From: Hemerocallis citrina
Taxonomy: Eukaryota; Streptophyta; Magnoliopsida; Asparagales; Asphodelaceae
Length of the DNA stretch: 64,000 bases
Direction: 5' to 3'
NCBI GenBank assembly: GCA_017893485.1
Contig: CM030362.1
Span: 35,223,565 to 35,287,564, forward strand
Positions 10,052-22,614 of the stretch are shown here, piece by piece. The notes below the pieces were generated by a model. It worked only from the letters and a program-made list of their open reading frames with translations. It searched no databases and was not told the origin of the DNA. The stretch's first letter is position 1. Every line of letters starts with the position of its first letter. Position numbers and translations under genes: made by a program.

Positions 10052-11192
10052 TAAGTTTAAAAGGTTTACCACTTACATTCTAAGGAAAGAGCATCTTCTT
10101 ATTCTTACCTGTTAGAATGGTAATTCTATCCTTCAAAGTTTCAAATAGGATAAGGAAGAGTAAGGTAAGGCCCGTAAGGGTAAAACTAATTGCACTACCT
10201 TAACCGTATACCCATTTCCATCCCTACTCCTTTCAAGGGTACGTACGTCCATAACATTCTTTCATTGTGAAAAGTTTAAAGGAAATAAATTGGCTATAGC
10301 CACATAATAATGTACATATTTAATTATAGGAATATATGTTCTTGGAGTTAATTGGAAGATCATAACTAGTGAATGTGAAAAATGAGATACCACTAACGTT
10401 TAAAGCTGTTACTTAAACAAGTTCCCACAACAGCTTCTTAATATATATACTCTAAACTTGGCTTAAAATTCAGTAATAGCTAGTTCATGTTCGTCTACAT
10501 ATACTATAAACTTCAAGCTTTTCTTCAAGGTCTACATTGAAAGAAAAAGGGTTCAGCTCAGGCTACTCCGACTTGTTTAAGTTCAGGTTCAAATCATTTT
10601 TTTATATGCTTAGACATACATACCAGGATAAAGGCTTTGTTGTTATTATTGTTGTTGTTGTATTAGTCATATATCTTAGGTAAAAATGATAGAAGTTTAA
10701 TTAGATGATTATTCTCTCGATATTCTAAATGATTAATGTCTGTGAGTTCCTATTGCTCTAGACTACAAAGAAGTTGAAAATTGCGATTCTTAAGAAACAC
10801 TAGAAGTTGTAAAACATAAACAAGTTTTAACCAAGTTCAAACTGCAACATAAGTATCCAAACTTGTCATACTAAATATTATTTTGGAAGGCCAGTGCAGG
10901 ATTGGAAGAGAATATATATATGAGTAGCACAAAAGTGAATTAAGTCCTTCATAAAGAAGTTCCCATCAGATGGAGAATAAATGAGCAACATTTAAACATG
11001 AGCTGCAAGAAAGATGCAGGCTATTGATTCGGCATGAATTGGTTCAGTAATAACTTGTACAATTTGAGATACACCAGACTTCTCTAAACTCAACTGTTTA
11101 CACTGGTACATACATGGGTCATTTTATACTGTACAGAGTGTGAATGGGTTGGGTTAACTTGAAACAGGGAGACCAACCTGGTTTCGCTTAAA
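10052..11192 (-). other. Duplicated receptor-kinase intron sequence, unit A
   Basis: AT-rich non-coding DNA that corresponds to the intron upstream of kinase exon 2 (20740-21909 in unit B, 32489-33672 in unit C). Small differences include a GTTGTT repeat-number change near 10640. No gene is seen. The last five bases before the copia LTR (11193-11197) are CCTTC, the copia target duplication. Confidence 0.75.
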
Positions 11193-11197
11193 CCTTC

Positions 11198-11783
11198 TGT
11201 TATGCAAGTTATGGGAAGAAGTTACCATACAATTAAAGTGAAATTGAGAAAGTGACAAATAAGGTGGACACAAATATTTTATGTGGAAAATCCCCAAAGG
11301 AGATGAGGTAAAAACCACGGGTAAGGTAGTGAGATTTTAATATCGAAAGTAGGGATTACAACACTTCTCTCTAAATATAAGGAGAATACAATTTTCACTC
11401 TCTTATAATATGAGGAACACTCTCTCACAAATTTGAGAAAAAATATAAGTATACAAATTATCTCTAAGGGGACACAATTTTATACCTCTTGAGAACATTC
11501 TTGTACTACTCTATTTACTTAATCCCCCACTCTTTTTTTTCCTTTAATCCTCACTCATCTCTGCACTCTCCTCCTCCCAATGCCTTCCTTATATAGCTAA
11601 GGAATGAAGGTTTGTTTATTGTTTTTCTCTTTTGTTTATTGTTTTTGTTTTCAAACATTTAGGCAATTTTGGCTATTGGCACCGAAAGGTGCCGACTCAC
11701 CCTTTGTTTTCAACCAAATTTGGTGTGGTGGGGCCCATATGGTAGGCCCCCAACCCACCATTGTTGACAATGGATTGCCGATA
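11198..11783 (-). repeat. Copia 3' LTR, unit A
   Basis: 586 bp ending in TGTTATGCAAG on the left. The right end is GCCGATA here and GCCGACA in unit B, so the element-sense LTR starts TGTCGGCAATCC. A purine tract AAGTGGGAGAA (element sense) abuts it, and RNase H of the copia pol lies just upstream in element sense. CCTTC flanks it at 11193-11197. Confidence 0.85.
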
Positions 11784-11903
11784 TTCTCCCACTTGGAGAC
11801 TTTATTCAGGATTAATCATGTCTTCACACAATCCTTTTTACCTTGCCATGCTCATGCTGCTTACGTTTCTGCTAGGCCGCACGAGGATCTACACCAATCA
11901 ACA

Positions 11904-14167
11904 TCATTCAAACTTTTCAGTGTTGATTGGTTTGGTCATAATATCTGCTAGGTTCTCGTCAGTGTGAATCTTGTGCATATCCACACTTTCTTCCTCCACT
12001 ACTTCTCGAACGAAGTAATACTGGACTCTTATGTGCTTTGTCAGTGAATAAAAGGCTGGATTCCTTGCGATGTGCAAGGCATTCCGACTGTCACAAAATA
12101 GAACAATCTTCTCATGTTTGTGCCCGATCTCTTTCAATAACCTTTTAATCCAGACTGCTTCCTTGCAAGCTGTTGTAGCCGCTATGTATTCTGCTTCTGT
12201 TATAGATAGAGCCACAACAGTTTGCAGTTTCGAAACCCAACTTACAGCTCCTCCTGCAAGTGTAAACACATAGCCCATAGTGGATTTGCTTTGGTCGAGA
12301 TCGCCTGCAAAATCTGAGTCCACATAGCCTCTGATAGTTAATTCTGATCCTCCATAACATAATGCAGCATCTGAGGTTCCTCTGATGTATCTCAAAATCC
12401 TCTTTACTGTGCTCCAATGCTCTCCACCATGATTCGCCATGTATCCACTAACCGCTCCCACTGCTTGTACAATGTCTAGTCTTGTACATATCATAACGAA
12501 CATCAAACATCCCACTGCTAATGCATACGGTACTCGAGGCATCCCTTTCCTCTCTGCTTCATTGCTAGGACACATCTTGGATAATAACTTGAAATTAACA
12601 AAAAGTGGGGTAGAAATTAGCTTACAATCTTGCATATTGAAGCGCTGCAGGATTTTGTTGAAGTAGCTCTTCTGGGAAAGCCAAAACTTCATGTTGCTTC
12701 TGTCTCGGTGAATCTGCATCCCTAGAATCTTGTTTGCTGGTCCCAAGTCCTTCATGTCAAACTCCCTAGCCAACTGTGCCTTTAATTCTTGGATTCGATC
12801 TTTGTTGGGGTCTGCTACCAACATGTCATCCACATACAACAATAGGATAATGAAGTCTTCCTCACCATCAAACCTTTTGTAGTATGTACAATGGTCTGAA
12901 CTGAGTCTGTTCTATCCAAAGCTAATTATGAAGGAATCAACTCTCTTGTCCCAACACCTCGGTGCCTGTTTGAGACTGTACAGAGATGTGTTCAACCTAC
13001 AAACCAAGTTCTCCTTGCATGTTTCAGTAAAACCTTCTGGTTGGAGCATATAAATTTGTTCTTCAAGATCTCCATGAAGAAAAGCAGTCTTCACATTTAA
13101 CTGCTCTAGATGTAGGTCAAACGTAGCACACATTGTCAAGATTACTGTAATTGTCGTGAGTCGAACTACAGGTGAAAATATCACATTGAACTCAATACCT
13201 TCTTTCTGAGCATATCCTTTTACCACCAATCTTGCACGATACCACCCCACTTGGTTATTACCATCACGCTTGATCTTGTAGACCCATTTGTTGCCGATGG
13301 CCTTGCTTCCTTATGGTAGCGTAACAAGATCCCACGTCTTGTTTTTGTGTAGAGCTTCAATTTCTTCCTACATTGCTGTCATCCACAAGGATACATCCGA
13401 GCCTTTGATTGCCTCATAGAAGGATGATGGCTCCTCGTCCTCTGTTAAAAGACAGTATGCAACATTGCTCTCCGTAACAGACTCCGAGTGCCATGCTGGA
13501 GGTCTTCTCTCACGAGTTGAATGACGAACTTCTGGAGCCTCGGACTTGACTAGTTCTTGTACCTCGTGCTCTGGTGCTGCTTCAGAAAAAACTAGATCTT
13601 CATCTGATTTATCTTCTACCTGAACAGTAGTAGTCTCTAAATTCTCCTTTGACATGCTATCGCTTCCATCTTTCTTGTGTAGCTGATCTTCTACAATGAT
13701 CGCATCTCTGCTGACAACAACCTTGTGAGTAGTTGGTTCCCACAGGCGATACTCCTTCACACCGTCAGCATACCCCAAGAACATGTACTTTCTGGATTTC
13801 GGATCCAGCTTCAATCTTTCTTAGGCATTGTACATCACGTACGTGGGACATCCGAACCAATGTAAAGTAGAGTAATTTGTTGGCTTGCCAGTCCACATCT
13901 CCTTCGGTGTTTTCAGCACAATTGCCGTTGATGGCGACCGATTTATAACATAACAAGTGGTTTTGGCTGCTTCTGCCCAAAAAGAGTTGGGCTGACCAGC
14001 AGTCCGTAACATAGCTCTCATCCTTTCTACAAGAGTCCTATTCATCCACTCTGCCACGCCATTTTGATGAGGTGTATATGGGACTGTAAACTGTCTTGTG
14101 ATAAAATGCAAGAAACTCGCCATCTGTATACTCCCTTCTATTATCTGTTCTCAAGCACTTGATCTTC
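11904..14167 (-). pseudogene. Copia pol remnant (integrase C-part, RT, RNase H), unit A
   Basis: In element sense, from high to low coordinate: integrase core end (YTPHQNGVAEWMNRTL, 14123-13821), a polar linker with an FLGYADGVKEYRLWEP motif (13814-13368), RT N-terminal half (RARLVVKGYAQKEGIEF, TAFLHGDLEEQIYM, SLYSLKQAPRCW; 13250-12912), then RT palm LLYVDDMLVA, and RNase H (GYVDSDFAGDLDQSKSTMGY, SITEAEYIA, NLADIMTKPI; 12842-11904). Stops fall at 13820, about 13370 and 12912, and a small deletion with frameshift lies at the integrase start. The 5' part of integrase, protease and gag are absent here because the gypsy LTR interrupts at 14168. The frame is dead but well preserved. Confidence 0.9.
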
Positions 14168-17100
14168 TGTAACTCCCGTTTTCATTTTTCCCCTTTTATT
14201 ATTGATCCTCATTGTAATCTCCATTGTAATTCTATTAGATTTCATTTTGTTTCATTATTGTATCGAATAATATCAATTCTAATATTATTCATGATTCATC
14301 CTTAATTTCAGTTTGATTATTTGAATCTTACTCCCTCTTTTCTAATTTAAAATTTAATTTCACAAAATTGTCTTTTATCTTGTTTGGTTGTGAATTTTCT
14401 TCCTAATTGACCCATATTGTACCCAAACCCAATATCCACCTCCTATTGGATCTTGTACCCAAACCCACTAACTCAAAACCACCTCCATATCCCCACTAAC
14501 AGTCAAATCCCCAAGAATCTTTCCTTATCATCACCACATCCTGTACCCCCCCCCCTAAAAAAAAAATTTGAAAATTGAATCCCTAATAATTTGCCTATAA
14601 TCTCTCCCCATTACTATTCAAAACCCTAATCACATTCAGCCGTCCCCCCTACTGTTTAACCCCCCTACACTGTGCATACCCATCCCTCCTTCCACTGTTC
14701 ATCCCCTCTCCCCGTTTACCCATCTGCTCAAGCCCCTAGCCGTCGCTCTCCCGTCCCCCGACCACCACCATCGTCACCGCCTTTACCTCTCCCCGTCGTC
14801 TTCGACTCTGCTCGAACCCAACTCCACCGCAACCCCATCGTCTGCCTTCTCGTCTACATCCTCCGCCATTGCCGAACTCGAAGCTCGAGTTCCCGTCGTC
14901 TTCTTCCGCTCGAACCACCCTCGAGCTCACCTCCCACCTTGCCATTGCCGAAGCCTAGGGTCGCCTCACCTCTGATCTACTCCGTCGCCCAAACTCTGAA
15001 GAATCCCATTGAACCCATCGAAGCTCCGCCCTCGCTCATCGCCTCGCCACCTCGAGCCTACCGCTTGCCTCACCGTTCGCTTCATCCTCGTCCCTGATCG
15101 CCCTCTGCCAAGCCAGCACCCATCGCCATCTCCATTCCCGTTGCCTTCGCCGTCTCGTCTTCTTCCTCTGTTTCGGTGAAGAAACATAGCATAGTTCCCC
15201 TCGTCGTCGCTGCGTCGCTTCTCGACGGCGAGTGCCCCCTCACCGCCAGCATCGCGAGTCCCTCGCCCTCGAGCACCCAGTCGCCGTCGTCGCCTAGTGC
15301 CACCGACTCTATCTTTCTCTCTCCGCCGCAGTTGAGGAGACGAAGCCTGATTGGTCACTTTTGGTGTTTGCTGTTTTGTGAGAGGGGATCCGATCTCCCT
15401 GTTTGGTGTTCTGAAAGGGGAGGGGATTGGGTGTTTGTGTGTCTGCTGTTCGTTGGATCCGTGTGTGTTGTTTTGCCTAGTAGGGAGTGGCTGCTCTTGG
15501 TGTATTGTTGTTATGTGGAGTGGGATCCAATACTTGCCGTTTGGTGTTTTGCCGGATCTGGTGTGGGGTTGTGTTGTTGTTTTGCTATTGGATCGTGTTG
15601 CCATGTTTGCTGATTTGCACGGTCTCGCACGTGTTTGGATCGTCGCCCCGGATCCTAATCCCGTTATTCTCAATATATCAAATCTAATCGTCATCTAAAG
15701 GCAAGTCATCTCACTTTCGAATTATATTGAATCGTATTCGAAATTGTTTATTGATCCCGCAAGTAGATCCCTATTTATTATCGTATATTGTTATTGTTAT
15801 CTGTCGTTGGGATGCTACGGATTTACACAAGCGAATCCAACTAGTAGTCTTGACTTCGTGCCGTCTTTTTGCCTCTAACTTATTGAATTCTTACATGCTT
15901 TCATATAGTTAATTATTGAATATAGGAATAGGAATTTCTATTGCATTTCATGTTATGACATCACATAACAATTTTAGATTGCATACTAGTATTGACTGTT
16001 TATATTATTGATGTTGGTGTGCTTAGATGTAACTTGCTGTGGTTTATGTTGTCAGCCACTAACTCATCGTTCATAACATTCTAATCATTTTATGCATGAA
16101 AAATATATTGAGATCCTGAAATTTATCGCCAACCTGAATATTACCATGTTGTTTCGACCTAGATAATGTCGTCAAAATCAATACCTTCCTGAATATGAAA
16201 TGTATCCCCAGATGTCTAGTTTACTACCCTTTTGACGAAATTGAATTCCGAGTTATGGTTTGTGAGTTATCGCAATTTTACTACTGTTGTGTCGTAGAAT
16301 TCTAGATTCTAAAAACTGCTGCAATACTCTGATTTACAATTAATTTAACAATGCTACCTATAAAAAAATGACTTGAAATTTTGCATGCTGATACTAGACA
16401 CACTAGAGAACATTCCATAATTTTTCTGAAATTAATTAAAGAAGTTTCAGATCTGTTTCATATGTATAAACACAAGTTTACAAGTTCTGGCTGAACACAA
16501 ATCCTGTGTAGTTTGCTGTTTTGACACTTGATGCTACAACTTTTATGTACCTTATTTATATGCGTTGGAACCGGGAAGGAGCCTAGTTTCTAGAACTTCT
16601 AACGGATCCACATTTGCTATCCTGTAGCAACGGAAATTCTGATTTTGGTACAACAACCTACTGCTGTCTAGAATTGGGTTTCTATATTTAATAATATATA
16701 ATTGAATCTATAATATTGAATTTGGTGTATTTAATTGTATAGAGTACATTGGATGATCTTAGGGTTGTGTTTTTATCTTTCTAGTGTCCCTTATTAATCG
16801 CATTATCGTATATTAATTGAATAAAGAATGTTAATCAAGCCGGGGTTAAGGGTTGACCAGGGTAGTTGATAATATAGTGACTGTACTCAGAATTGTGGGC
16901 TTTGTTCCCAAAATATTGTGTCGGCTAGTGCTGTCGATTTATTGTTGGATTACTGACTACAATATTCCAATTCATCGTGTATTGTTTTAGGATTATCGTG
17001 TCGACTATTGTTATCGTTATTGTGCAAAAAATTTGCTATTGTTATCGTGCGAGTACATGACCTATGGAATCTACCACCTTAGTCTAAACGAAATTGATTG

Positions 17101-17799
17101 TATGCATGGAACCTGTAGTATGGGATGTAGTAGTACGTGCATTAGTTAGGATTAAAATGAATAATAGACTTAAGACTTCATCACATTGTCATTGCATTTT
17201 GTCATCGTCATTGAACAGTGTTATCGTTATTGTTTATTGTTATGGTTATAAATTTATCGTTATTACACATTGTACTATTATCGCCTTGTCACTGTTCAAT
17301 ACTTTTGATTTCATCGTTCATTGAATTCATTGGTATACCGTTATTGTCATTGTTTCTCTATTTCTCTACTTGCTGTCCATGACTTGCTCTAAGGACAAAT
17401 TTTTTCTCTCTTTCAGATGAACAGCTTACAGGTAATCAGGGATATTTGCCTAATGGACTAGGAGAACAACAATGGTGAAAGACTTGTGTTACTGCGCCGT
17501 TGAATAATTATTATTTTTTTTAAACTTTAATAATTGAACATTGTTGTATTTGTGGGCTTTTGACCCGAATATTGTCTTGTTGATTCCAGATGATGGATTT
17601 ATATTATGTTGGTTATTTTATGCTTAAATGTCAAGTATTGTTATTTATGTGATTACTTCTTCTATTTGCATGTGTGGTTGCTTTACTTCCTGTTTTATAT
17701 TGTTAAGTTGAATCGATGACAGCCTATGAATGATGCAAGTCATTCGCTGGGCCATGTCACGTACTTGCATTCCGTATTTTTGGGAAGCGGGGCATGACA
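14168..17799 (+). repeat. Gypsy 5' LTR of 3.6 kb nested in copia, unit A
   Basis: This stretch starts TGTAACTCCCG and ends GGGGCATGACA, followed after 10 bp by an initiator-Met-type primer site. A related solo LTR at 55509-59134 with its own target duplication confirms the boundaries and length. It contains a GC-rich island (about 14660-15340) and a degenerate TTATCGTTATTG-type repeat tract (about 16970-17380). The long GC-rich frames in it on both strands look fortuitous. Size and gag type suit a Del/Tekay-like chromovirus, but no chromodomain is available to test that. Confidence 0.88.
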
Positions 17800-17809
17800 A
17801 GGTTTATAG

Positions 17810-17821
17810 TGGTATCAGAGC
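17810..17821 (+). other. Gypsy primer binding site, unit A
   Basis: TGGTATCAGAGCC lies 10 bp after the LTR end and matches the complement of the plant initiator tRNA-Met 3' end. Confidence 0.9.
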
Positions 17822-17972
17822 CAGGTTTGACTCTAACTAGTTTGGGGTTGGACCTTGATCAGTTTGGGTTTAACCGGTTTGACTCAACAATATGCACAAC
17901 CCGTGAATCACATGGATAATTGATAACCAACTTATAATCTGGATGCTAATCGTTTGATTTTTATTACAGACC

Positions 17973-18551
17973 ATGGCTAAAAAAGATGCTTCATCTTCCC
18001 ATCTTGGAGATGATCAGCCCGATAAGCCCACTATTGCATAGATAATGCAAATGCTTAGGAGATATGCTTCTTCTTCCCGAGCTAGGGATGATTTGCCGGA
18101 AGAGCCCACTATTGCTCAAGTGATGCAAATGTAGCGTGAACAGAATGAGCTGCTGATGCAACAGATGATGTAGATGCAACGGAAGCATAGTGATTTGATG
18201 AGGGTGGCTTTGGGAGCTGCCAATAGAGAGCCTATTGTACCTGCGCCGGGATGCTGCCACCGAGACCTGGCAATATAGCGGAATTCATGAGGCTACACCC
18301 AGAAAAATTCTTGGGTACTGAAGGCCCGCTGGAAGCCGAGCAATGACTCATCAGGACTGAGCAGCTATTGATCGCAGTAAGGATAACAGATGTTGATCGC
18401 GTGGATGTCGTGAGCGTCCAGCTTATTGACCTCACCCACATCTAGCGGCAAGCTGAGATGGAACGGTTAGAGCGCCCTATCGCTTGGGCCATCTTCAGAG
18501 ATAGCTTTCTCAGGAAATTCTTTTCCGATGTCACCAGAAATGAAATGGAGC
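17973..18551 (+). pseudogene. Gypsy gag fragment, truncated at the unit A/B junction
   Basis: It starts with ATG and the MAKKDASSSHLGDDQPD-type N-terminus seen in units B and C. At least three in-frame stops occur (including TAG at 18038-18040 and 18133-18135), after which the retrotransposon gag core (RLHPEKFLG, RTEQLL, AIFRDSFLRKFF) continues until 18551, where NLR sequence replaces it. The unit C copy shares two of these stops; unit B lacks them. Confidence 0.85.
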
Positions 18552-18668
18552 TCGGAGCTCGGAGCGGAGCCATACGATTTCGCTGCGAACTCCACCTACC
18601 AAAGTGGCTTCCTGGAGGAGGAGGACGCCCAGCTTCTCCACTGCAGCCGCGACGACACCATCAGCCAT
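18552..18668 (-). pseudogene. NLR 5' stub (39 codons), unit B
   Basis: 117 bp matching 2088-2204: ATG at 18668 and the first 39 codons of the NLR coiled coil (MADGVVAAAVEK and on). At 18551 the frame enters antisense gypsy gag and stops after six more codons, so the potential product is 45 residues. The upstream leader and foldback element are retained, so the NLR promoter may still act here. Confidence 0.88.
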
Positions 18669-18791
18669 TTAGGTTGGGTGTTGATTCTTGATGCACAGCA
18701 ATTGGGGGTTTGACAAAGTTTAAGAGTTCGACGGAATTAGAGGAAAGAGATTTCGGATCTAGGGTTTTGAGATTGAGTTTCGAGAATGATT

Positions 18792-19306
18792 TGCGGTACT
18801 AGGCCACTTTTTGAAACTATTTGCTATTTCAGGCCACTTCACAAACTATTAGTATTTTTGGCTAGCCAGTGCCACGTCAGTAACGGACGCTATTAGGAAT
18901 AGCGGCCTCTTTATAGCGACCAACACATTGTATTCCCACATTTGGCAGATTATAGAGGATATTGTATAATTGCAAACCATTTGGTATAACTGGGGTCGCT
19001 ATTGTCAATAATGGCATCGTCTAACTAAGGTCGCTATTCCCGGTGGGCCTAAAAGCAATTGGGCCAACCTGCGGTCGCTATTAGGAATAGCAACCTTGGT
19101 TATACGAGGCCGCTATTAACAATAGCGACCTCAGTTACACAAGTCGTGTCTATTATACAATATTCTCTCTATAAGCTGACAAGTGTGTGAGGTCGCTATT
19201 GAAAATAGCGGCCGCTGCTGACGCGGCACTAGCTAGCAAAAAATGCTAATAGTTTGTGAACTGACATAAAATCGCAAATAATTTCAAAAAGTGGCCTAGT
19301 ACGGCA
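18792..19306. mobile_element. Foldback/MITE element, unit B
   Basis: Copy of 2328-2856 with the same TGCGGTACTAGGCCAC inverted ends. It differs by small deletions on the right arm near 19190. Confidence 0.85.
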
Positions 19307-20384
19307 AAAAAATCCAACATTTGTTATATCCAGATGTTTACTGCGAACTAAGTTTAACACATTTTAATTTAGTAATTTATTACAAAGTCTTAAAATCTCT
19401 CTCTAGCCCAAATATGAAAAGTATTGAAGTCGCATTTAAGAATAACAGCCTAAAAAAAATAGTAATTTACACGTGCGATGCACGTTTTAATAATTTCAAA
19501 AAAAAAGAAAAAAAAGCTCAGACATATAGAGGATTTGAATCGAAAACCTTCTTTATATTAGTTTGTACGTGCGTTGCACATGTTGGTAGAATGACAAAAT
19601 GACAAATGACACTAAGGTCTTCTTCCATTATAATATTAGAGATTAGAGATATTTGTGAATAGACCTCAATCAAGCACTGCCGCCTCACAATCGAATAGGC
19701 AGCATGTCCGCACGATGAAATTAATTTGGAAAGTGGGCTTGTTGGTAAAATAGTTTTAAAAAGTAGGTAAATTTGGGGGGAAAATCAGGATCAGAGGAGA
19801 GTTATTGTTTGAATTTTACTGAAGACGGTGACTTTCATAAATTCATTGATCCCTGTATACAGATCAATTATGATTGAAACTTTATTGGACGAGCAAACAG
19901 GAAAAAAAAAACAAATGCAAGAAACAACACATTCAAAGGATAACAAGAAAAAAATTATTGACTTCAATACTATAAATAAATAGCAGTTGAGATAAGTAAA
20001 ATATATTTTCATCTCCAAGCTGAGTAATCTTCAGATTATTCAAACTCTTCATATATGTCCTCTAGGTAACTGGTTCTAGAACTCGCAACCGTATTACAAT
20101 TCAAGAAGTACAATCAAGAAGCAACTACTGCAATGAAAAATTAACAACAAAAATAAAACTTCATTACATTCATAAAAGAGCAGCAACACAGTGCAAAAGG
20201 TCTTCAAATACTCTTGACATAAGAATGAACCATCCAGAGTACATACAAGATAAGATCTAACAAGTACATAAAGATGCAAGAGAGTCGAGCAATGAATCCA
20301 ATACTACAGAAACGAGATATCTATATTCTTACATAAAATGCCAAATTCCACTCCTTAGACTTGTTTCTGCCATTTACCTAGGCT
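19307..20384. other. Spacer and kinase 3' flank, unit B
   Basis: Counterpart of 2857-3931, including the A-rich run (19498-19514) and the GTGCGATGCAC words. No gene seen. Confidence 0.6.
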
Positions 20385-20722
20385 TCATTGCTCAAGAGAA
20401 CGCCTGATCGAAAGTAAAACCTTGATGATATCTTCCATCACTGGCCGAGAACTTGGTGATTTGTGGGAACACAAGAGGCCAGTTCTAAGAAGCGTTGATA
20501 CACACTTTTCAATGTTTTCTTTGTTGGCTTCACTTGGGACTAAGTGTGCTTCTATGACCTCCACGATTTGATTATCAAAGGACATGTCAACATAATTATG
20601 GAGGCTCAGATAATTCGTGACTGTATCATCAGTTGGTCTCTTTCCTGTAAACATCTCTAGCAGAAGTATGCCATAACTGTACACATCTCCTTTAATAGAA
20701 GCTCTGCTTGCCATGCCATACT
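20385..20722 (-). pseudogene. Orphan LRR receptor kinase exon 2, unit B
   Basis: 338-nt C-terminal kinase exon, open from the AG acceptor (20723-20724) to the stop, with EYGMASRASIKGDVYSYG and GKRPTDD. It is the most diverged of the three: S for N in MANRAS, V for L and I for M in QILEVMEA, and E for G in VMGD. No exon 1 is attached in this unit. It would need read-through from 49.6 kb to be used. Confidence 0.83.
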
Positions 20723-20739
20723 CTAGTTGTATACATGGA

Positions 20740-21914
20740 AAAACACAAAGTTAGAGAAGTGGCATGCCTTAAATATAAGTTTAAAAGGTTTACCACTTAC
20801 ATTCTAAGGAAAGAGCATCTTCTTATTCTTACCTGTTAGAATGGTAATTCTATCCTTCAAAGTTTCAAATAGGATAAGGAAGAGTAAGGTAAGGCCCGTA
20901 AGGGTAAAACTAATTACACTACCTTAACCGTATACCCATTTCCATCCCTACTCCTTTCAAGGGTACGTACGTCCATAACATTCTTTCATTGTGAAAAGTT
21001 TAAAGGAAATAAATTGGCTATAGCCACATAATAATGTACATATTTAATTATAGGAATATATGTTCTTGGAATTAATTGGAAGATCATAACTAGTGAATGT
21101 GAAAAATGAGATACCACTAACGTTTAAAGCTGTTAAACAAGTTCCCACAACAGCTTCTTAATATATATACTCTAAACTTGGCTTGAAATTCAATAATAGC
21201 TAGTTCATGTTCGTTTACATAAACTATAAACTTCAAGCTTTTCTTCAAGGTCTACTTTGAAAGAAAAAGGGTTCAGCTCAGGCTACTCCGACTTGTTTAA
21301 GTTCAGGTTCAAATCATTTTTTTATATGCTTAGACGTACATACCATGATAAAGGCTTTGTTGTTATTATTGTTGTTGTATTAGTCATATATCTTAGGTAA
21401 AAATGATAGAAGTTTAATTAGATGATTATTCTCTCGATATTCTAAATGATTAATGTCTGTGAGTTCCTATTGCTCTAGACTACAAAGAAGTTGAAAATTG
21501 CGATTCTTAAGAAACACTAGAAGTTGTAAAACATAAACAAGTATTAACCAAGTTCAAACGGCAACATAAGTTTCCAAACTTGTCATACTAAATATTATTT
21601 TGGAAGGCCAGTGCAGGATTGGAAGAGAATATATTTATGAGTAGCACAAAAGTGAATTAAGTCCTTCATAAACAACTTCCCATCAGATGGAGAATAAATG
21701 AGCAACATTTAAACATGAGCTGCAAGAAAGATGCAGGCTATTGATTCGGCATGAATTGGTTCAGTGATAACTTGTACAATTTGAGATACACCAGACTTCT
21801 CTAAACTCAACTGTTTACACTGGTACATACATGGGTCATTTTATACTGTACAGAGTGTGAATGGGTTGGGTTAACTTGAAACGGGCAGACCAACCTGGTT
21901 TCGCTTATACCATC
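20740..21914 (-). other. Duplicated receptor-kinase intron sequence, unit B
   Basis: Counterpart of 10052-11197 without the AOX element: the empty target site is at about 20773. The copia target flank here reads CCATC rather than CCTTC. No gene seen. Confidence 0.72.
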
Positions 21915-22500
21915 TGTTATGCAAGTTATGGGCAGAAATTACCACACAATTAAAGTGAAATTGAGAAAGTGACAAATAAGGTGGACACAAATATTTTATG
22001 TGGAAAATCCCCAAAGAAGATGAGGTAAAAACCACGGGCAAGATAGTGAGATTTTAATATCGAAAGTAGGGATTACAACACTTCTCTCTAAATATAAGGA
22101 GAATACAATTTTCACTCTCTTATAATATGAGGAACACTCTCTCACAAATTTGAGAAAAAATATAAGTATACAAATTATCTCTAAGGGGATACAATTTTAT
22201 ACCTCTTGAGAACACTCTTGTACTACTCTATTTATTTAATCCCCCACTCTTTCTTTTCCTTTAATCCTCACTCATCTCTGCACTCTCCTCCTCCCAATGC
22301 CTTCCTTCTATAGCTAAGAAATGAAGGTTTGTTTATTGTTTTTCTCTTTTGTTTATTGTTTTTGTTTTCAAACATTTAGGCAATTTTGGCTATTGGCACC
22401 GAAAGGTGCCGACTCACCCTTTGTTTTCAACCAAATTTGGTGTGGTGGGGCCCATATGGTGGGCCCCCAACCCACCATTGTTGACAATGGATTGCCGACA
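21915..22500 (-). repeat. Copia 3' LTR, unit B
   Basis: 586 bp, TGTTATGC to GCCGACA. This copy preserves the canonical TG...CA ends. Confidence 0.85.
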
Positions 22501-22614
22501 TTCTCCCACTTGGAGACTTTATTGAGGATTAATCATGTCTTCACACAATCCTTTTTACCTTGCCATGCTCATGCTGCTTACGTTTCTGCTAGGCCGCACG
22601 AGGATCTACACCAA

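Noticed and set aside
11604..11951. 115-codon plus frame repeated at 22321 and 34084
   Set aside because: It spans the copia LTR and the antisense of RNase H; it is a shadow.
14966..15694. 242-codon antisense frame in the gypsy LTR (also 25688-26398 and 37444-38082), and sense frames of 141-145 codons
   Set aside because: They sit in the GC-rich LTR island, where stops are rare on both strands; length varies between copies and there is no recognisable domain.
21901..21914. Primer-site-like word before the copia LTR of unit B
   Set aside because: It resembles part of GCTCTGATACCA only loosely, and pol orientation shows that this LTR is the 3' LTR, so a primer site there makes no sense.
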